From the NCBI GenBank assembly GCA_030272815.1, contig JAJSZT010000002.1, positions 1 to 64,000 on the forward strand: DNA of 64,000 nucleotides. The letters are read 5' to 3'. Shown one piece after another: positions 27,006-35,051 of the stretch (the stretch's first letter is position 1; each line of letters starts with the position of its first letter). This DNA comes from Deltaproteobacteria bacterium (GTDB taxonomy: Bacteria > Desulfobacterota > Desulfobacteria > Desulfobacterales > ETH-SRB1). The notes under the pieces are model-generated. The model did not search any database. It saw only the letters and a program-made list of their open reading frames with translations, and was not told the DNA's origin. The position numbers and the translations under genes were made by a program.

Positions 27006-28178
27006 ATGTTAAATATAGCTTTAAAATTTGGAAATGAAAAAGGATTTGTTCTTCCTGTGGGCCTCATGTTTTTGGCTATTATAGCGATTTTGGGAACCAC
27101 GGCCGTTATAATTACAACAACAGACCTTAAAATTGGAACCAATTACAAGCTCAGCGAGCAGGCATTTTATGCGGCGGAAGCAGGAATCCAGCGAGCTACT
27201 AATGCTCTGAAGGCAGGCACTTCAAACGGCTTTGATGATGAATTGTTGGGTACTGATGGAAATCCAGGCACTTCTGATGATGGAATTTTAAGTTTTGGCT
27301 CTTCTGTAAGTTTCGGGGATGGAACTTATGCAGTTCAGGTTACCGACAATAATGATGATGGAGATCTTTTTTCTGATTCAGACAAAAAGGTTATTATTAC
27401 ATCAACAGGGACAGTAAATAATGCTTCCAAGACAATTAAAGCCATTTATTATTACCGGGAAGTTGACGTAGATGGTGCTCTAGGAATTTATGGGAATAAC
27501 CCGACAGTTGAATTAAGCGGAGCGAGCGAAATAGACGGACGCGACTATAATGTGCCACCTGACTTCGATTGTTCTGGTTCTGGTTGTACTGCAACGCTGG
27601 CAGGTGGGGCGCCAGCAGAACCAGGCATTTACGCTGAAGAAGCAATTACTCCCGTTGGACTTATTACTGACGAGACGGATAACAAACAAAATGTTTTTGG
27701 AGATCCTCCTGTAAAAGAGGACGGAAGTGGCGTGGGCAGCGTATCTTACTGGCAAAATTTTGCAAACAGTCTTACCCCTGATTTGACTGTAGATTCTGCA
27801 AGCGAAAGCACCATTACGGAAAATATATTCGGAAGCAGGGACAATCCACAGATCACGATTATAACTGATAGTGTGGGCACTGGTACGCATGTGTCAGGGA
27901 CTATAGATGGGGCGGGTATATTAGTCGTGAACGGTGACTTGCAGATTACTGGGACCTTTCATTTTGAGGGCCTGATTATAGTAATGTCTGGCGGTGATCT
28001 TGTGGTTACAGGAACAGGCAGATCGATTACCTATGGGAGCGTTGTGCTGGCTGGGAGCGGCGTCAGTTCAGAGGTGGATTACGGTGGACACGCCAGTATA
28101 CGATACAGCAGTCAGGCTCTGCTTTCCGCGGCTGATTCAATAAGCGGTTTAAGTTCATGGCGTGAGCGTGAGCTTTAG
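27006..28178 (+). CDS. PilX-like minor pilin (type IV pilus assembly)
   Basis: 390 residues. The prepilin-type N-terminus NEKG/FVLPVGLMFLAII has a PilX_N-type hydrophobic helix cut after the glycine, followed by EQAFYAAEAGIQRATNAL, the hallmark of PilX/PilX_N proteins. The rest is a Gly/Ser-rich beta region with DNNDDGD and a terminal segment reading VVTGTGRSITYGSVVLAGS. The role would be pilus initiation or tip structure. The ribosome site is GGGAGG. Its first 55 codons are nearly identical to the gene at 30892 (about 88 percent by eye over 165 bp), whereas the rest is unrelated. A convergent coiled-coil gene follows. Confidence 0.8.
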   Translation: MLNIALKFGNEKGFVLPVGLMFLAIIAILGTTAVIITTTDLKIGTNYKLSEQAFYAAEAGIQRATNALKAGTSNGFDDELLGTDGNPGTSDDGILSFGSSVSFGDGTYAVQVTDNNDDGDLFSDSDKKVIITSTGTVNNASKTIKAIYYYREVDVDGALGIYGNNPTVELSGASEIDGRDYNVPPDFDCSGSGCTATLAGGAPAEPGIYAEEAITPVGLITDETDNKQNVFGDPPVKEDGSGVGSVSYWQNFANSLTPDLTVDSASESTITENIFGSRDNPQITIITDSVGTGTHVSGTIDGAGILVVNGDLQITGTFHFEGLIIVMSGGDLVVTGTGRSITYGSVVLAGSGVSSEVDYGGHASIRYSSQALLSAADSISGLSSWREREL

Positions 28179-28218
28179 AAAAAAAGACCTATAGAGTTAA
28201 ATCCTAAATTTATTTATA

Positions 28219-28794
28219 TTAAGATGAATTATTCGGTGGTGAAACAGATATGTCATTCCACCAATCTGGAAGAATTCCGTTATTTTTCTCCATGAGTTCC
28301 TTTGCTATGCTCTCTATCTCAGACATTATATCTTTTATTTTTCTCTTTCTACGTTCAATCCACATTTCTGTTTTGCCTCTTGATATGTCTTGTTCCAATT
28401 TTTTTTGCTGATTTTTCAACCTCTTAACAAGGCTGATTTTTTTATTTTTATAATCGTCAGACTTTAATTTATCTTCGGCAACTTTCTTTTTTGTCTCTAA
28501 ATCTTTTGGTGTTAGCCGGGATTCATCTATTTCTGCTGTTTCCTCATATTTAATTTCCTTTTCCGGCAGAACATTTTTTGGAGAATCAGATTTTTCTGAT
28601 AACTCATAAATTGATTCTATACTATCCTTGGGAAATCCAACTGTTCCTCCGTAAGCATGGAACAATATTTTGTTTCCTTCCTGCCAATAACTATAGACAA
28701 AAATTTCGCTTCCTGATTTTAATTTTATGATGTACGAGGCAATAGAGGTTGAAGGAATTATTAATAAAATTATTGCTAACAGCAGTTTTTTCAT
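28219..28794 (-). CDS. Exported coiled-coil protein of unknown function, paralogue of 32516-33079
   Basis: 191 residues with a signal peptide (MKKLLLAIILLIIPSTSIAS). A short domain follows (YIIKLKSGSEIFVYSYWQEG, then FHAYGGTVGFPKDSI), then a charged coiled-coil region from about residue 85 to 160, and an NGILPDWW motif near the C-terminus. The same layout occurs in the protein at 32516-33079 (GVLPPWW). The start ATG 28794 has a GAGG ribosome site. It ends 40 bp from the convergent PilX-like gene. Periplasmic location is inferred; function is unknown. Confidence 0.75.
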   Translation of the reverse strand: MKKLLLAIILLIIPSTSIASYIIKLKSGSEIFVYSYWQEGNKILFHAYGGTVGFPKDSIESIYELSEKSDSPKNVLPEKEIKYEETAEIDESRLTPKDLETKKKVAEDKLKSDDYKNKKISLVKRLKNQQKKLEQDISRGKTEMWIERRKRKIKDIMSEIESIAKELMEKNNGILPDWWNDISVSPPNNSS

Positions 28795-28817
28795 GACGTC
28801 CTCAAAAATTATATATT

Positions 28818-28879
28818 GTAACGGTTCACGGGTTCATCAAAACCTTGAACCCTGAACCTTTGAACCAGTGAACACTTAC
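28818..28879. repeat. Short GTTCACGG palindrome (H)
   Basis: GTAACGGTTCACGGGTTCAT with GAACC units mirrored by GGTTC units up to CAGTGAACACTTAC. It lies in the leader side of the minus-strand gene at 28794. Downstream 28920-29250 is AT-rich and shows only a CGGCTTCGTAAAAAG fragment and an inverted TTAATAGTACTATTAA. Confidence 0.6.
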
Positions 28880-29265
28880 TATATATTATTGTCAACAATT
28901 CCAGAGTAAATAACATATGACGGCTTCGTAAAAAGTTTTTTGTGAACGACTTTGAACAATTTTAGATTTTTTTTAGGAATCCGTCGATATTGGTTGTAAT
29001 AATTCTATCAAATATTAAAGTCAATATTAGTCCCTGAGAATATTGCGATATACGGTGATTATGAATCGCCATAGAAATACACAGACAAGATGTTAAATAT
29101 TTTAATAGTACTATTAAATCTTTTAATAGCTAAGATATAATTTATCTTAAAGTAATAGGTTGAACTCCGTGATATAATGTGTTTATTAATAATTGAATTT
29201 TAATTTATATACAATGATATGATTTTTTCGTCAATTATCAGCGATTTCCATTGAAAATGCCGGAA

Positions 29266-29281
29266 TGGCATAGAGTTTGTA
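29266..29281 (+). promoter_or_regulatory. Sigma-54-type promoter candidate before the fimT-pilV-pilW-pilX unit
   Basis: TGGCAT, five bases, TTGTA fits the -24/-12 pattern with small deviations. It lies inside an upstream in-frame extension of the next gene, so it supports the later start (29374), giving a leader of about 80 nt. Confidence 0.45.
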
Positions 29282-29373
29282 TTAACTATAAGCAACACGC
29301 AGGCGCAGGATTATATTTTGATATCTGTTCAAGAGCTCATAATGTTGTAAAGAAAATATTTGCAGGATACTTT

Positions 29374-29835
29374 ATGTCGTTTCACAGTAAACAATCGGGC
29401 TTTACTTTGATTGAAATGATGATTGTCATTGCTATTATGGCGATTTTTGCGGGCATTGCGATTCCGAACTATCTCGCCTGGCTGCCAAAATCAAGATTGA
29501 ATGGTGCTGCAAGGCAGGTAATGGGGGACTTGATGGCGGCGAGAATGAAAGCGGTTAGCCAGAACTGCGATGTTGGGTTGGCGTTTGTTGCAGACGATGC
29601 TGAGTATAAGATATGGACTGACAGCAATAACGATGACACTATAGATTCCGGTGAAGAAATAACCAAAGATATTCACTCTGATTATTATGACGTAACCATT
29701 AGCACTACCAAGAAGATTGAATTTCATTCCAGGGGAACGGCAAATCCATATGGAACCATAGCTCTAACCAGTTCTAATTCTACCAATTCAAAAAATGTGA
29801 ACGTTCGTATTACCGGGCGTGTAATGATTGAGTAA
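29374..29835 (+). CDS. GspH/FimT-type minor pilin
   Basis: From ATG 29374 (GCAGGA ribosome site) it has 153 residues. Prepilin motif SKQSG/FTLIEMMIVIAIMA, cut after the glycine by the prepilin peptidase, then a GspH/FimT-like globular part with ARQVMGDLMAARMKAVSQNC. DSNNDDTIDSGEE is an EF-hand-like loop that could bind calcium. It heads a four-gene run of minor pilins (fimT-like, pilV-like, pilW-like, pilX-like). The longer frame from 29251 would include the promoter and is unlikely. Confidence 0.85.
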   Translation: MSFHSKQSGFTLIEMMIVIAIMAIFAGIAIPNYLAWLPKSRLNGAARQVMGDLMAARMKAVSQNCDVGLAFVADDAEYKIWTDSNNDDTIDSGEEITKDIHSDYYDVTISTTKKIEFHSRGTANPYGTIALTSSNSTNSKNVNVRITGRVMIE

Positions 29836-29864
29836 GTAGCTGTTATCATAAAATTTAGGAAGCT

Positions 29865-30236
29865 ATGAAAATGGTAAGTATAGAAAATAATAAGGGCTTT
29901 ACTTTAATAGAAGTTCTGGTTGCCATGGTTATTCTCTCTGTAGGATTGCTTGGGACAGCAGCTCTGATAACAGGGATAATTAACAGCAATAAGCTAAGCA
30001 ACAGGATTACCACTGCCACAACGCTGGCGCAGGATAAGATGGAAGAGATCAAAAGGGATGGCTACTCAAATGCTGCAAATGAGGCAAGGGCTTTTCTCCC
30101 ATTTCCTGATGATAAACATGAAAGGGAAGTAACTGTCGTTGACGCCAGTCCGGCTGCTAACATGAGGACGGTAACTGTGACTGTTTACTGGGAATCAAGC
30201 AAATCAGTTAGTTTACAGACAATCCTTGCGAAGTGA
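29865..30236 (+). CDS. PilV-like minor pilin
   Basis: 123 residues. ENNKG/FTLIEVLVAMVILSVG is the PilV-type prepilin N-terminus, and LAQDKMEEIKRDG is the usual PilV helix end. It is shorter than PilV of Pseudomonas (about 185). Its last bases overlap the GTG start of the pilW-like gene by 4 bp, so translation is coupled. Confidence 0.83.
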   Translation: MKMVSIENNKGFTLIEVLVAMVILSVGLLGTAALITGIINSNKLSNRITTATTLAQDKMEEIKRDGYSNAANEARAFLPFPDDKHEREVTVVDASPAANMRTVTVTVYWESSKSVSLQTILAK

Positions 30237-30853
30237 AGCTATTGAATTATTTGTCTAAAAATAAAGAAAGCGGTTTTACCCTGGTAGAGCTGCTGATTGC
30301 AATGACAATAGGTTTGATTATCCTGGCGGCATTGTCGAGCACTTTCCTTATGCAGCGCAAAACGTATGATGTTCAGGAACAGGTTGTCGAGATGGTGCAG
30401 ACAGCAAGAGCTGCTATGGATATGATGACCAGAGAGATCAGGATGGCCGGGTATGACCCAAAAGGCGCGATGCAGAGATCTAATCCAACAGGCGCAAAGT
30501 TTGTTGGTATTCCGTATAATGCTAATAAGCTTCAGATATATGCAGATCTGAATGGCGATGAAGATACTGGTGACTCAAATGAAGACATAACATATACCTA
30601 TGATGCCGCAAATCTTCAGATTGACAGGAATACCGGCGGCGGCGGCCAGCCATTTGCTGAAAACATTCAATTATTTACTTTTGATTATTTAGACAGCAAC
30701 GGCAATTCTACGATCACAACTGCGGATATTCGACAGATAAAGATAACAATAACCGTCAGAAGCGCCAAGCCTGACCGGAATTATACACCAAACAGTGGCT
30801 ACAGGACTTACACTCTAACTTCTTATATAACGCCCAGAAATCTTGCTTTTTAA
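30233..30853 (+). CDS. PilW-like minor pilin
   Basis: 206 residues from GTG 30233. KESG/FTLVELLIAMTIGLIIL is the prepilin N-terminus, and TARAAMDMMTREIRMAGYDP is a strong PilW signature. DLNGDEDTGDSNED is an acidic loop of EF-hand type. It overlaps the pilV-like gene by 4 bp and is 38 bp before the second PilX-like gene. Confidence 0.85.
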   Translation: MKLLNYLSKNKESGFTLVELLIAMTIGLIILAALSSTFLMQRKTYDVQEQVVEMVQTARAAMDMMTREIRMAGYDPKGAMQRSNPTGAKFVGIPYNANKLQIYADLNGDEDTGDSNEDITYTYDAANLQIDRNTGGGGQPFAENIQLFTFDYLDSNGNSTITTADIRQIKITITVRSAKPDRNYTPNSGYRTYTLTSYITPRNLAF

Positions 30854-30891
30854 CAGGATATCGACTGAGCATTAAAAATAAGGAGGCTGAT

Positions 30892-32502
30892 ATGCCAGCC
30901 ATAAAAATGATATACAATAATGAAAAAGGGTTTGTTCTTCCTCTCGGCCTTATGTTTCTGGCTATTATAGCGATTCTGGGAACCACGGCTGTTATAATTA
31001 CAACAACAGACCTTAAGATCGGCAGCAATTACAGGGCCAGCGAGCAGGCATTCTATGCGGCGGAAGCAGGGATAAGCGAGGCGCTCTACCGCTTGAGCCT
31101 GTTTGATGATGGGGGGACAAACGCGCCACCTTCCGGCTCAATGATCAATATTAATGGCCTGAGTGGCAGCAATGCGGCCATAAGCATTGATCCGAACGGT
31201 CTTTTGGAGAACAATAGTGACGATGATGGGAATGGGGCTGTAGATGACATCAGCGACCTAAATTTTAACGGCATTTACGATAACAGGAACTGGCAGACAA
31301 AAATTTTGCTCAAGACCTCAGATGATATAGATGATATCGATACTGCTACCACAGTTCATACGCCTACCATTCAACCATCAGGAAACTGGATCGAATATTC
31401 TTCAACTATCGAATTCCTCAAGGATGCAGAGGATATGGATGGTGACACCAACACAAGCGAGATTGTCTTCTACAATGCAAGCCTGGCGAATCCTCTTAAT
31501 GTAAATACCGCGGCAACCACCGCATCTGGACAACCAGTGGTAGTGATTACTTCTACGGGTAGATCGCAAGGATCTACGTGCGTAATACAGGTGGAGGCTG
31601 TTCGTCAACCAGTGGATATTGATGCCAAATCTGCTGTTATGGTCAATCTGTCTCCTAACATAGCAGGATCTGCCATAATATCTGGTTTAAACCATAAGAT
31701 ATCTACAACCAGCGCGGATGAAAAAGACGGTCCGAACTGGCATCATACGATAATATTTAACAACGGAGTTGATAACCACGGCGGAGCCGAGGATTTCTTT
31801 TACTACACGCCAACAAAGACAAAGTGCGCGCCTAATGACGTGGACACCCAACTCCAAAATGTTGAGGTAAACCCCTATCCAGACAACGAAGAAGAGGAAG
31901 AGGAAGAGGAATATATACCGTATGGGCAAAAATTAAAAGCAATCGGCCATAAACCAGGGGTCTGGACGCCCTTACCTTTAGGCACTGTTTCACCGAGTGC
32001 TGACGTATTCGGAGGAGATGGCTTAACGACGCCATGGAAAGTAGAAGATGCACCAGCATGGCTGACATTAACCGATGTGCTCGGAGTAACCCCTGAGGTT
32101 CTGACCAGCATCATGGATAGCGCAAACGTCACAGAGGCTGATATGGACGATTTCGGCAAGTTAGAAGTTGCCCCCCAAGGAGTTATGTATATCAACAACG
32201 CTGGCAACGAACTCAATATAACCAGTTCTACTCCAGATAGTGACAAAGGATGGGGACTAATGTACGTTACTGGGGATGTTAACTTCCAAAACCTGGAATT
32301 TAAGGGTTTGATCTATGTAGAAGGTGATGCGCATATTACGGGAACTTTCTGGTTGATGGGGTGTATGTCAATAAAAGGTGTAACAAGTGGAAATTTTTCT
32401 TCCGGCAATGGGACATTTCTTTATAGCTCCGATGCTTTGAACAAGTACGTCAACAAGGGTATGAAGTTCGTAACTCTTTCGTGGTATGATGATTTGAGCT
32501 AA
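30892..32502 (+). CDS. PilX-like minor pilin, long form
   Basis: 536 residues. The N-terminus (NEKG/FVLPLGLMFLAII and SEQAFYAAEAGISEALYRL) nearly matches the 27006 gene, then diverges. Notable parts are DDDGNGAVDDISDLNFNG (calcium-loop-like), an eight-residue Glu run near residue 335, and a C-terminal beta-rich part with GDAHITGTFWLMG. A typical cluster would continue with pilY1, but here a convergent coiled-coil gene follows at once. The ribosome site AAGGAGG lies before ATG 30892. Confidence 0.8.
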   Translation: MPAIKMIYNNEKGFVLPLGLMFLAIIAILGTTAVIITTTDLKIGSNYRASEQAFYAAEAGISEALYRLSLFDDGGTNAPPSGSMININGLSGSNAAISIDPNGLLENNSDDDGNGAVDDISDLNFNGIYDNRNWQTKILLKTSDDIDDIDTATTVHTPTIQPSGNWIEYSSTIEFLKDAEDMDGDTNTSEIVFYNASLANPLNVNTAATTASGQPVVVITSTGRSQGSTCVIQVEAVRQPVDIDAKSAVMVNLSPNIAGSAIISGLNHKISTTSADEKDGPNWHHTIIFNNGVDNHGGAEDFFYYTPTKTKCAPNDVDTQLQNVEVNPYPDNEEEEEEEEYIPYGQKLKAIGHKPGVWTPLPLGTVSPSADVFGGDGLTTPWKVEDAPAWLTLTDVLGVTPEVLTSIMDSANVTEADMDDFGKLEVAPQGVMYINNAGNELNITSSTPDSDKGWGLMYVTGDVNFQNLEFKGLIYVEGDAHITGTFWLMGCMSIKGVTSGNFSSGNGTFLYSSDALNKYVNKGMKFVTLSWYDDLS

Positions 32503-32515
32503 GGTCGCTTTATTC

Positions 32516-33079
32516 TCAACCACTTTCCAAAGTCTCTACTTGCTGCTCCTGTCCCCCGACTCGAAACCACCATGGAGGGAGAACTCCTCTATTCTCTTTT
32601 TTTAATTTAATTGCCAAATCAGATATCTCTTTCTCCAGTCCTTTTATCTCTTTTTTTGACTTTCTTATTCCAGCTTTGTCTCGAGTCGTTCTTGCCTGCT
32701 TCAATCTTTGACGAGTTTTTAGGTATTTATCCATAAGATCTTTTTTCGCATTCTTATAAAATGCTACATCTATATCTTCATTTGTCGTATCGGTTTCCGG
32801 ATATAGCTCTTTATCCGGCATCTTTGTTGTTTGGGATGTCACCTGTTTAACCACTTCCTCCTTGTATGGCAAATCAGACTCCCTGATTTCCCTGACAAAT
32901 TCTTTTTCAACCCCCACAACTCCGCCGGAATAGTAAAATTTTATTTGACTACCCTCTTTCCAATAGTGATTAGTTATAAATGTAGAGCCGTTTTTTAACT
33001 CAATAAGATAAGAGGAAAAGCAAATAGATGGACATATGAGAAATATAATGGTTATTATTGCTGCGATATAATTTTTCAT
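32516..33079 (-). CDS. Exported coiled-coil protein of unknown function, paralogue of 28219-28794
   Basis: From ATG 33079 it has 187 residues: signal peptide (MKNYIAAIITIIFLICPSIC), the domain YLIELKNGSTFITNHYWKEG and FYYSGGVVGVEKEFV, a charged coiled-coil middle (KTRQRLKQARTTRDKAG and on), and GVLPPWWF near the end. Order and motifs match 28219-28794. The upstream extension to 33151 has no hydrophobic character. It lies 13 bp from the convergent PilX-like gene. The repeated pairing suggests a functional link to the pilins; no function is known to me. Confidence 0.75.
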   Translation of the reverse strand: MKNYIAAIITIIFLICPSICFSSYLIELKNGSTFITNHYWKEGSQIKFYYSGGVVGVEKEFVREIRESDLPYKEEVVKQVTSQTTKMPDKELYPETDTTNEDIDVAFYKNAKKDLMDKYLKTRQRLKQARTTRDKAGIRKSKKEIKGLEKEISDLAIKLKKENRGVLPPWWFRVGGQEQQVETLESG

Positions 33080-33266
33080 AAGATTCACGCCTTGCACCCT
33101 GCGGTTGCAGTAAACTCGACACTTGCAGAATTCAGGTAACATATAATTCACCTTGTAAAATTATGATATCAAAACTTTCTTATTCTTGATTGACACATAA
33201 GCCTTGTTACTTTATTTTGAAATCAGACGCAAGATTTTATAATCATAACTTAAAATAACTAATTAT

Positions 33267-33360
33267 GTAGCCATTCACAGTTAACGGTCAAAATGCTTCA
33301 GTCGTTTCATAGTTAATTGGAAAAACTGTGAACTGTGAACCGACAACTGTAAACGGTTAC
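33267..33360. repeat. Short GTTCACGG palindrome (I)
   Basis: GTAGCCATTCACAGTTAACG is mirrored by CTGTGAACCGACAACTG and ends AAACGGTTAC. It occupies most of the 33080-33381 gap; the remainder shows nothing recognisable. Confidence 0.65.
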
Positions 33361-33381
33361 CAATATAACTGAGGAATGTAC

Positions 33382-33783
33382 ATGGAACCTATATATTTTG
33401 TGGCAATAATCAGTTTTGTCTTAGGATCTTTGGGATATATAATAACTCAATTCTGGATACGCCCAATTTTAGGATACCAGAAGATAAAAAATAAAGTAGC
33501 GTTAACCATTAAATATTATTATAAATCCAAAAACAATAAAGATATTGGTGAAAAAATAAAGTCGCAGATGAAAGAATGGAGTAAAGCAAACAGGCAGAAT
33601 TCCGTTGAACTTTCTGCGAGCTACAATGAAAATTTGCCGAATTGGTATAAAATGCTTTTAGACAGCAGGGGTGAATCTCCGATTGATGCATCTAAACACC
33701 TTATGATACTGTCTAATACCCGCAATTATGATCATATGGAAAGGCATATGAAAGAAATAAAAAATTATTTGAAAATCAAATAA
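33382..33783 (+). CDS. Small membrane-anchored protein of unknown function
   Basis: 133 residues from ATG 33382, seven bases after a GAGG ribosome site (an ATG at 33376 is too close). One N-terminal hydrophobic segment (IYFVAIISFVLGSLGYIIT) is followed by a Lys-rich soluble part with LPNWYKMLLDSRGESP. I do not recognise the family. It ends 4 bp from the convergent HD-GYP gene. Confidence 0.65.
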   Translation: MEPIYFVAIISFVLGSLGYIITQFWIRPILGYQKIKNKVALTIKYYYKSKNNKDIGEKIKSQMKEWSKANRQNSVELSASYNENLPNWYKMLLDSRGESPIDASKHLMILSNTRNYDHMERHMKEIKNYLKIK

Positions 33784-33787
33784 AATT

Positions 33788-34702
33788 TTATTGAATTTTT
33801 TCATCCACAATAATGCCATATGCGTTATCGGGCGGGGGGGTGCCTCGCTTCTCCAAAGATACTGTACACTCGCTATAATGAGGCCGATCCTTTCGATTGA
33901 CAGCCACAAGAGCCCGCACTATTTCCCAGCTTAATTTACCTTTTTCCGCCATCGCTGTGATTTCTTCCAAAGCTGTCCGGTTGTCATATGAAATCCTCCG
34001 GTAAGGTCTTGGCGAGAGCAAGGCATCATAAACATCGCTTACAACAACAATTTCGACCATACGGTCTTTAAGATGAGTGCCGCAAGGATAACCTGAGCCG
34101 TCGTTTCTTTCATGGTGGTCTCTGGCTGCCTTTGATGCAAAAGTTTTACTATCCTGAAGGTAGTAACCGAGAAGCATATAGCCTGCTATAGCATGATGCT
34201 CCAAAAATAGACGTTCTGACCTGGTCAGCGGATCGGTTTTTTTCAGAATGCTTAAAGGGACACAAAATTTTCCCAAGTCATGGGTCGGGCCTGCCAAAAC
34301 TTCTTTCAGTATATCATTATGATTCTCCAAAAGATCCCGGGCTAAAAGAGTTGAAAGCGCAAAAACCATTATAAAATGGCGATATGTGTAAAAATCATGC
34401 AGTTTGAAATAGTCCATTATTTCTAATATCGGGTATGGAACATGAACCCGCTGCATGAGATTGAGGACGACTTCAGTTAGCTTTGTGTCAGCAAAAATGG
34501 TATTATATGGAAGTTGGGAAAAAAAGAATAGTGTATCATCTTTTATTGGGCCATATTTTAAAAGCCCTGAGGATTGATGGGGAGGACTTTGATATGTCGA
34601 AATCAATTCCTCCATAATATCATCTGATACTACAGCCCCAGCAGGAAGTAGCTGTTTATTATCCAGCGTAAAAACAGGGTTATTTAATTTTAAAGTACTC
34701 AT
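33788..34702 (-). CDS. HD-GYP domain protein (cyclic-di-GMP phosphodiesterase-like)
   Basis: 304 residues. The metal site residues are visible: H in YRHFIMVFALS, THDLGK, EHHAIAG, HHERNDGSGYP and SDVYDALLSPRPYR. HHExxDGSGYP and the PYR end are diagnostic of HD-GYP, which linearises cyclic di-GMP. The usual LHD of the HD motif reads THD, which keeps the ligands. The first 100 residues show no receiver domain and have no obvious family. It is near the pilin locus, and c-di-GMP control of pili would fit, but this is inference. Confidence 0.85.
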   Translation of the reverse strand: MSTLKLNNPVFTLDNKQLLPAGAVVSDDIMEELISTYQSPPHQSSGLLKYGPIKDDTLFFFSQLPYNTIFADTKLTEVVLNLMQRVHVPYPILEIMDYFKLHDFYTYRHFIMVFALSTLLARDLLENHNDILKEVLAGPTHDLGKFCVPLSILKKTDPLTRSERLFLEHHAIAGYMLLGYYLQDSKTFASKAARDHHERNDGSGYPCGTHLKDRMVEIVVVSDVYDALLSPRPYRRISYDNRTALEEITAMAEKGKLSWEIVRALVAVNRKDRPHYSECTVSLEKRGTPPPDNAYGIIVDEKIQ

Positions 34703-34721
34703 TAAGTTCCCTTCCGGGTTA

Positions 34722-34880
34722 ACTAAATTGAGCGATTTTTTACTCGACTTGTACCAATCTCTTGCGCATCAAGGACTTGCGAAAAGTCTCGACATATCCA
34801 TTGGTATGCCTGCGCTTTTCGCAAATCTTGCTGCATCAAGATCTTAGCACATTTCTTCGTAAAAAATCGCTCAACTTAGG
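34722..34880. repeat. Palindromic element family 'CCTAAATTGAGCG', copy 2
   Basis: Same inverted ends (CTAAATTGAGCGATT and AAATCGCTCAACTTAGG) and inner hairpin as 5331-5508. It lies just upstream of the HD-GYP start. The following 34881-35051 is AT-rich with no feature I can name. Confidence 0.85.
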
Positions 34881-35051
34881 TATTATTTAGCTTGGGTTTT
34901 ATTAAAATATATCGATATTTTTTATAATGTCAATATAATCAAGTTAGCTATTAAAAGGATGAAATTACAAATTACTTTACAATATCATTTTTATTTCCGA
35001 CGCTTTTGTGGTAGATGCTGTCACAACAAAACCACCTGAGCTTGGTTAAGC

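Noticed and set aside
29251-29373. N-terminal extension of the FimT-like pilin
   Set aside because: It would place 41 unrelated residues before the prepilin peptide and includes the sigma-54-like promoter.
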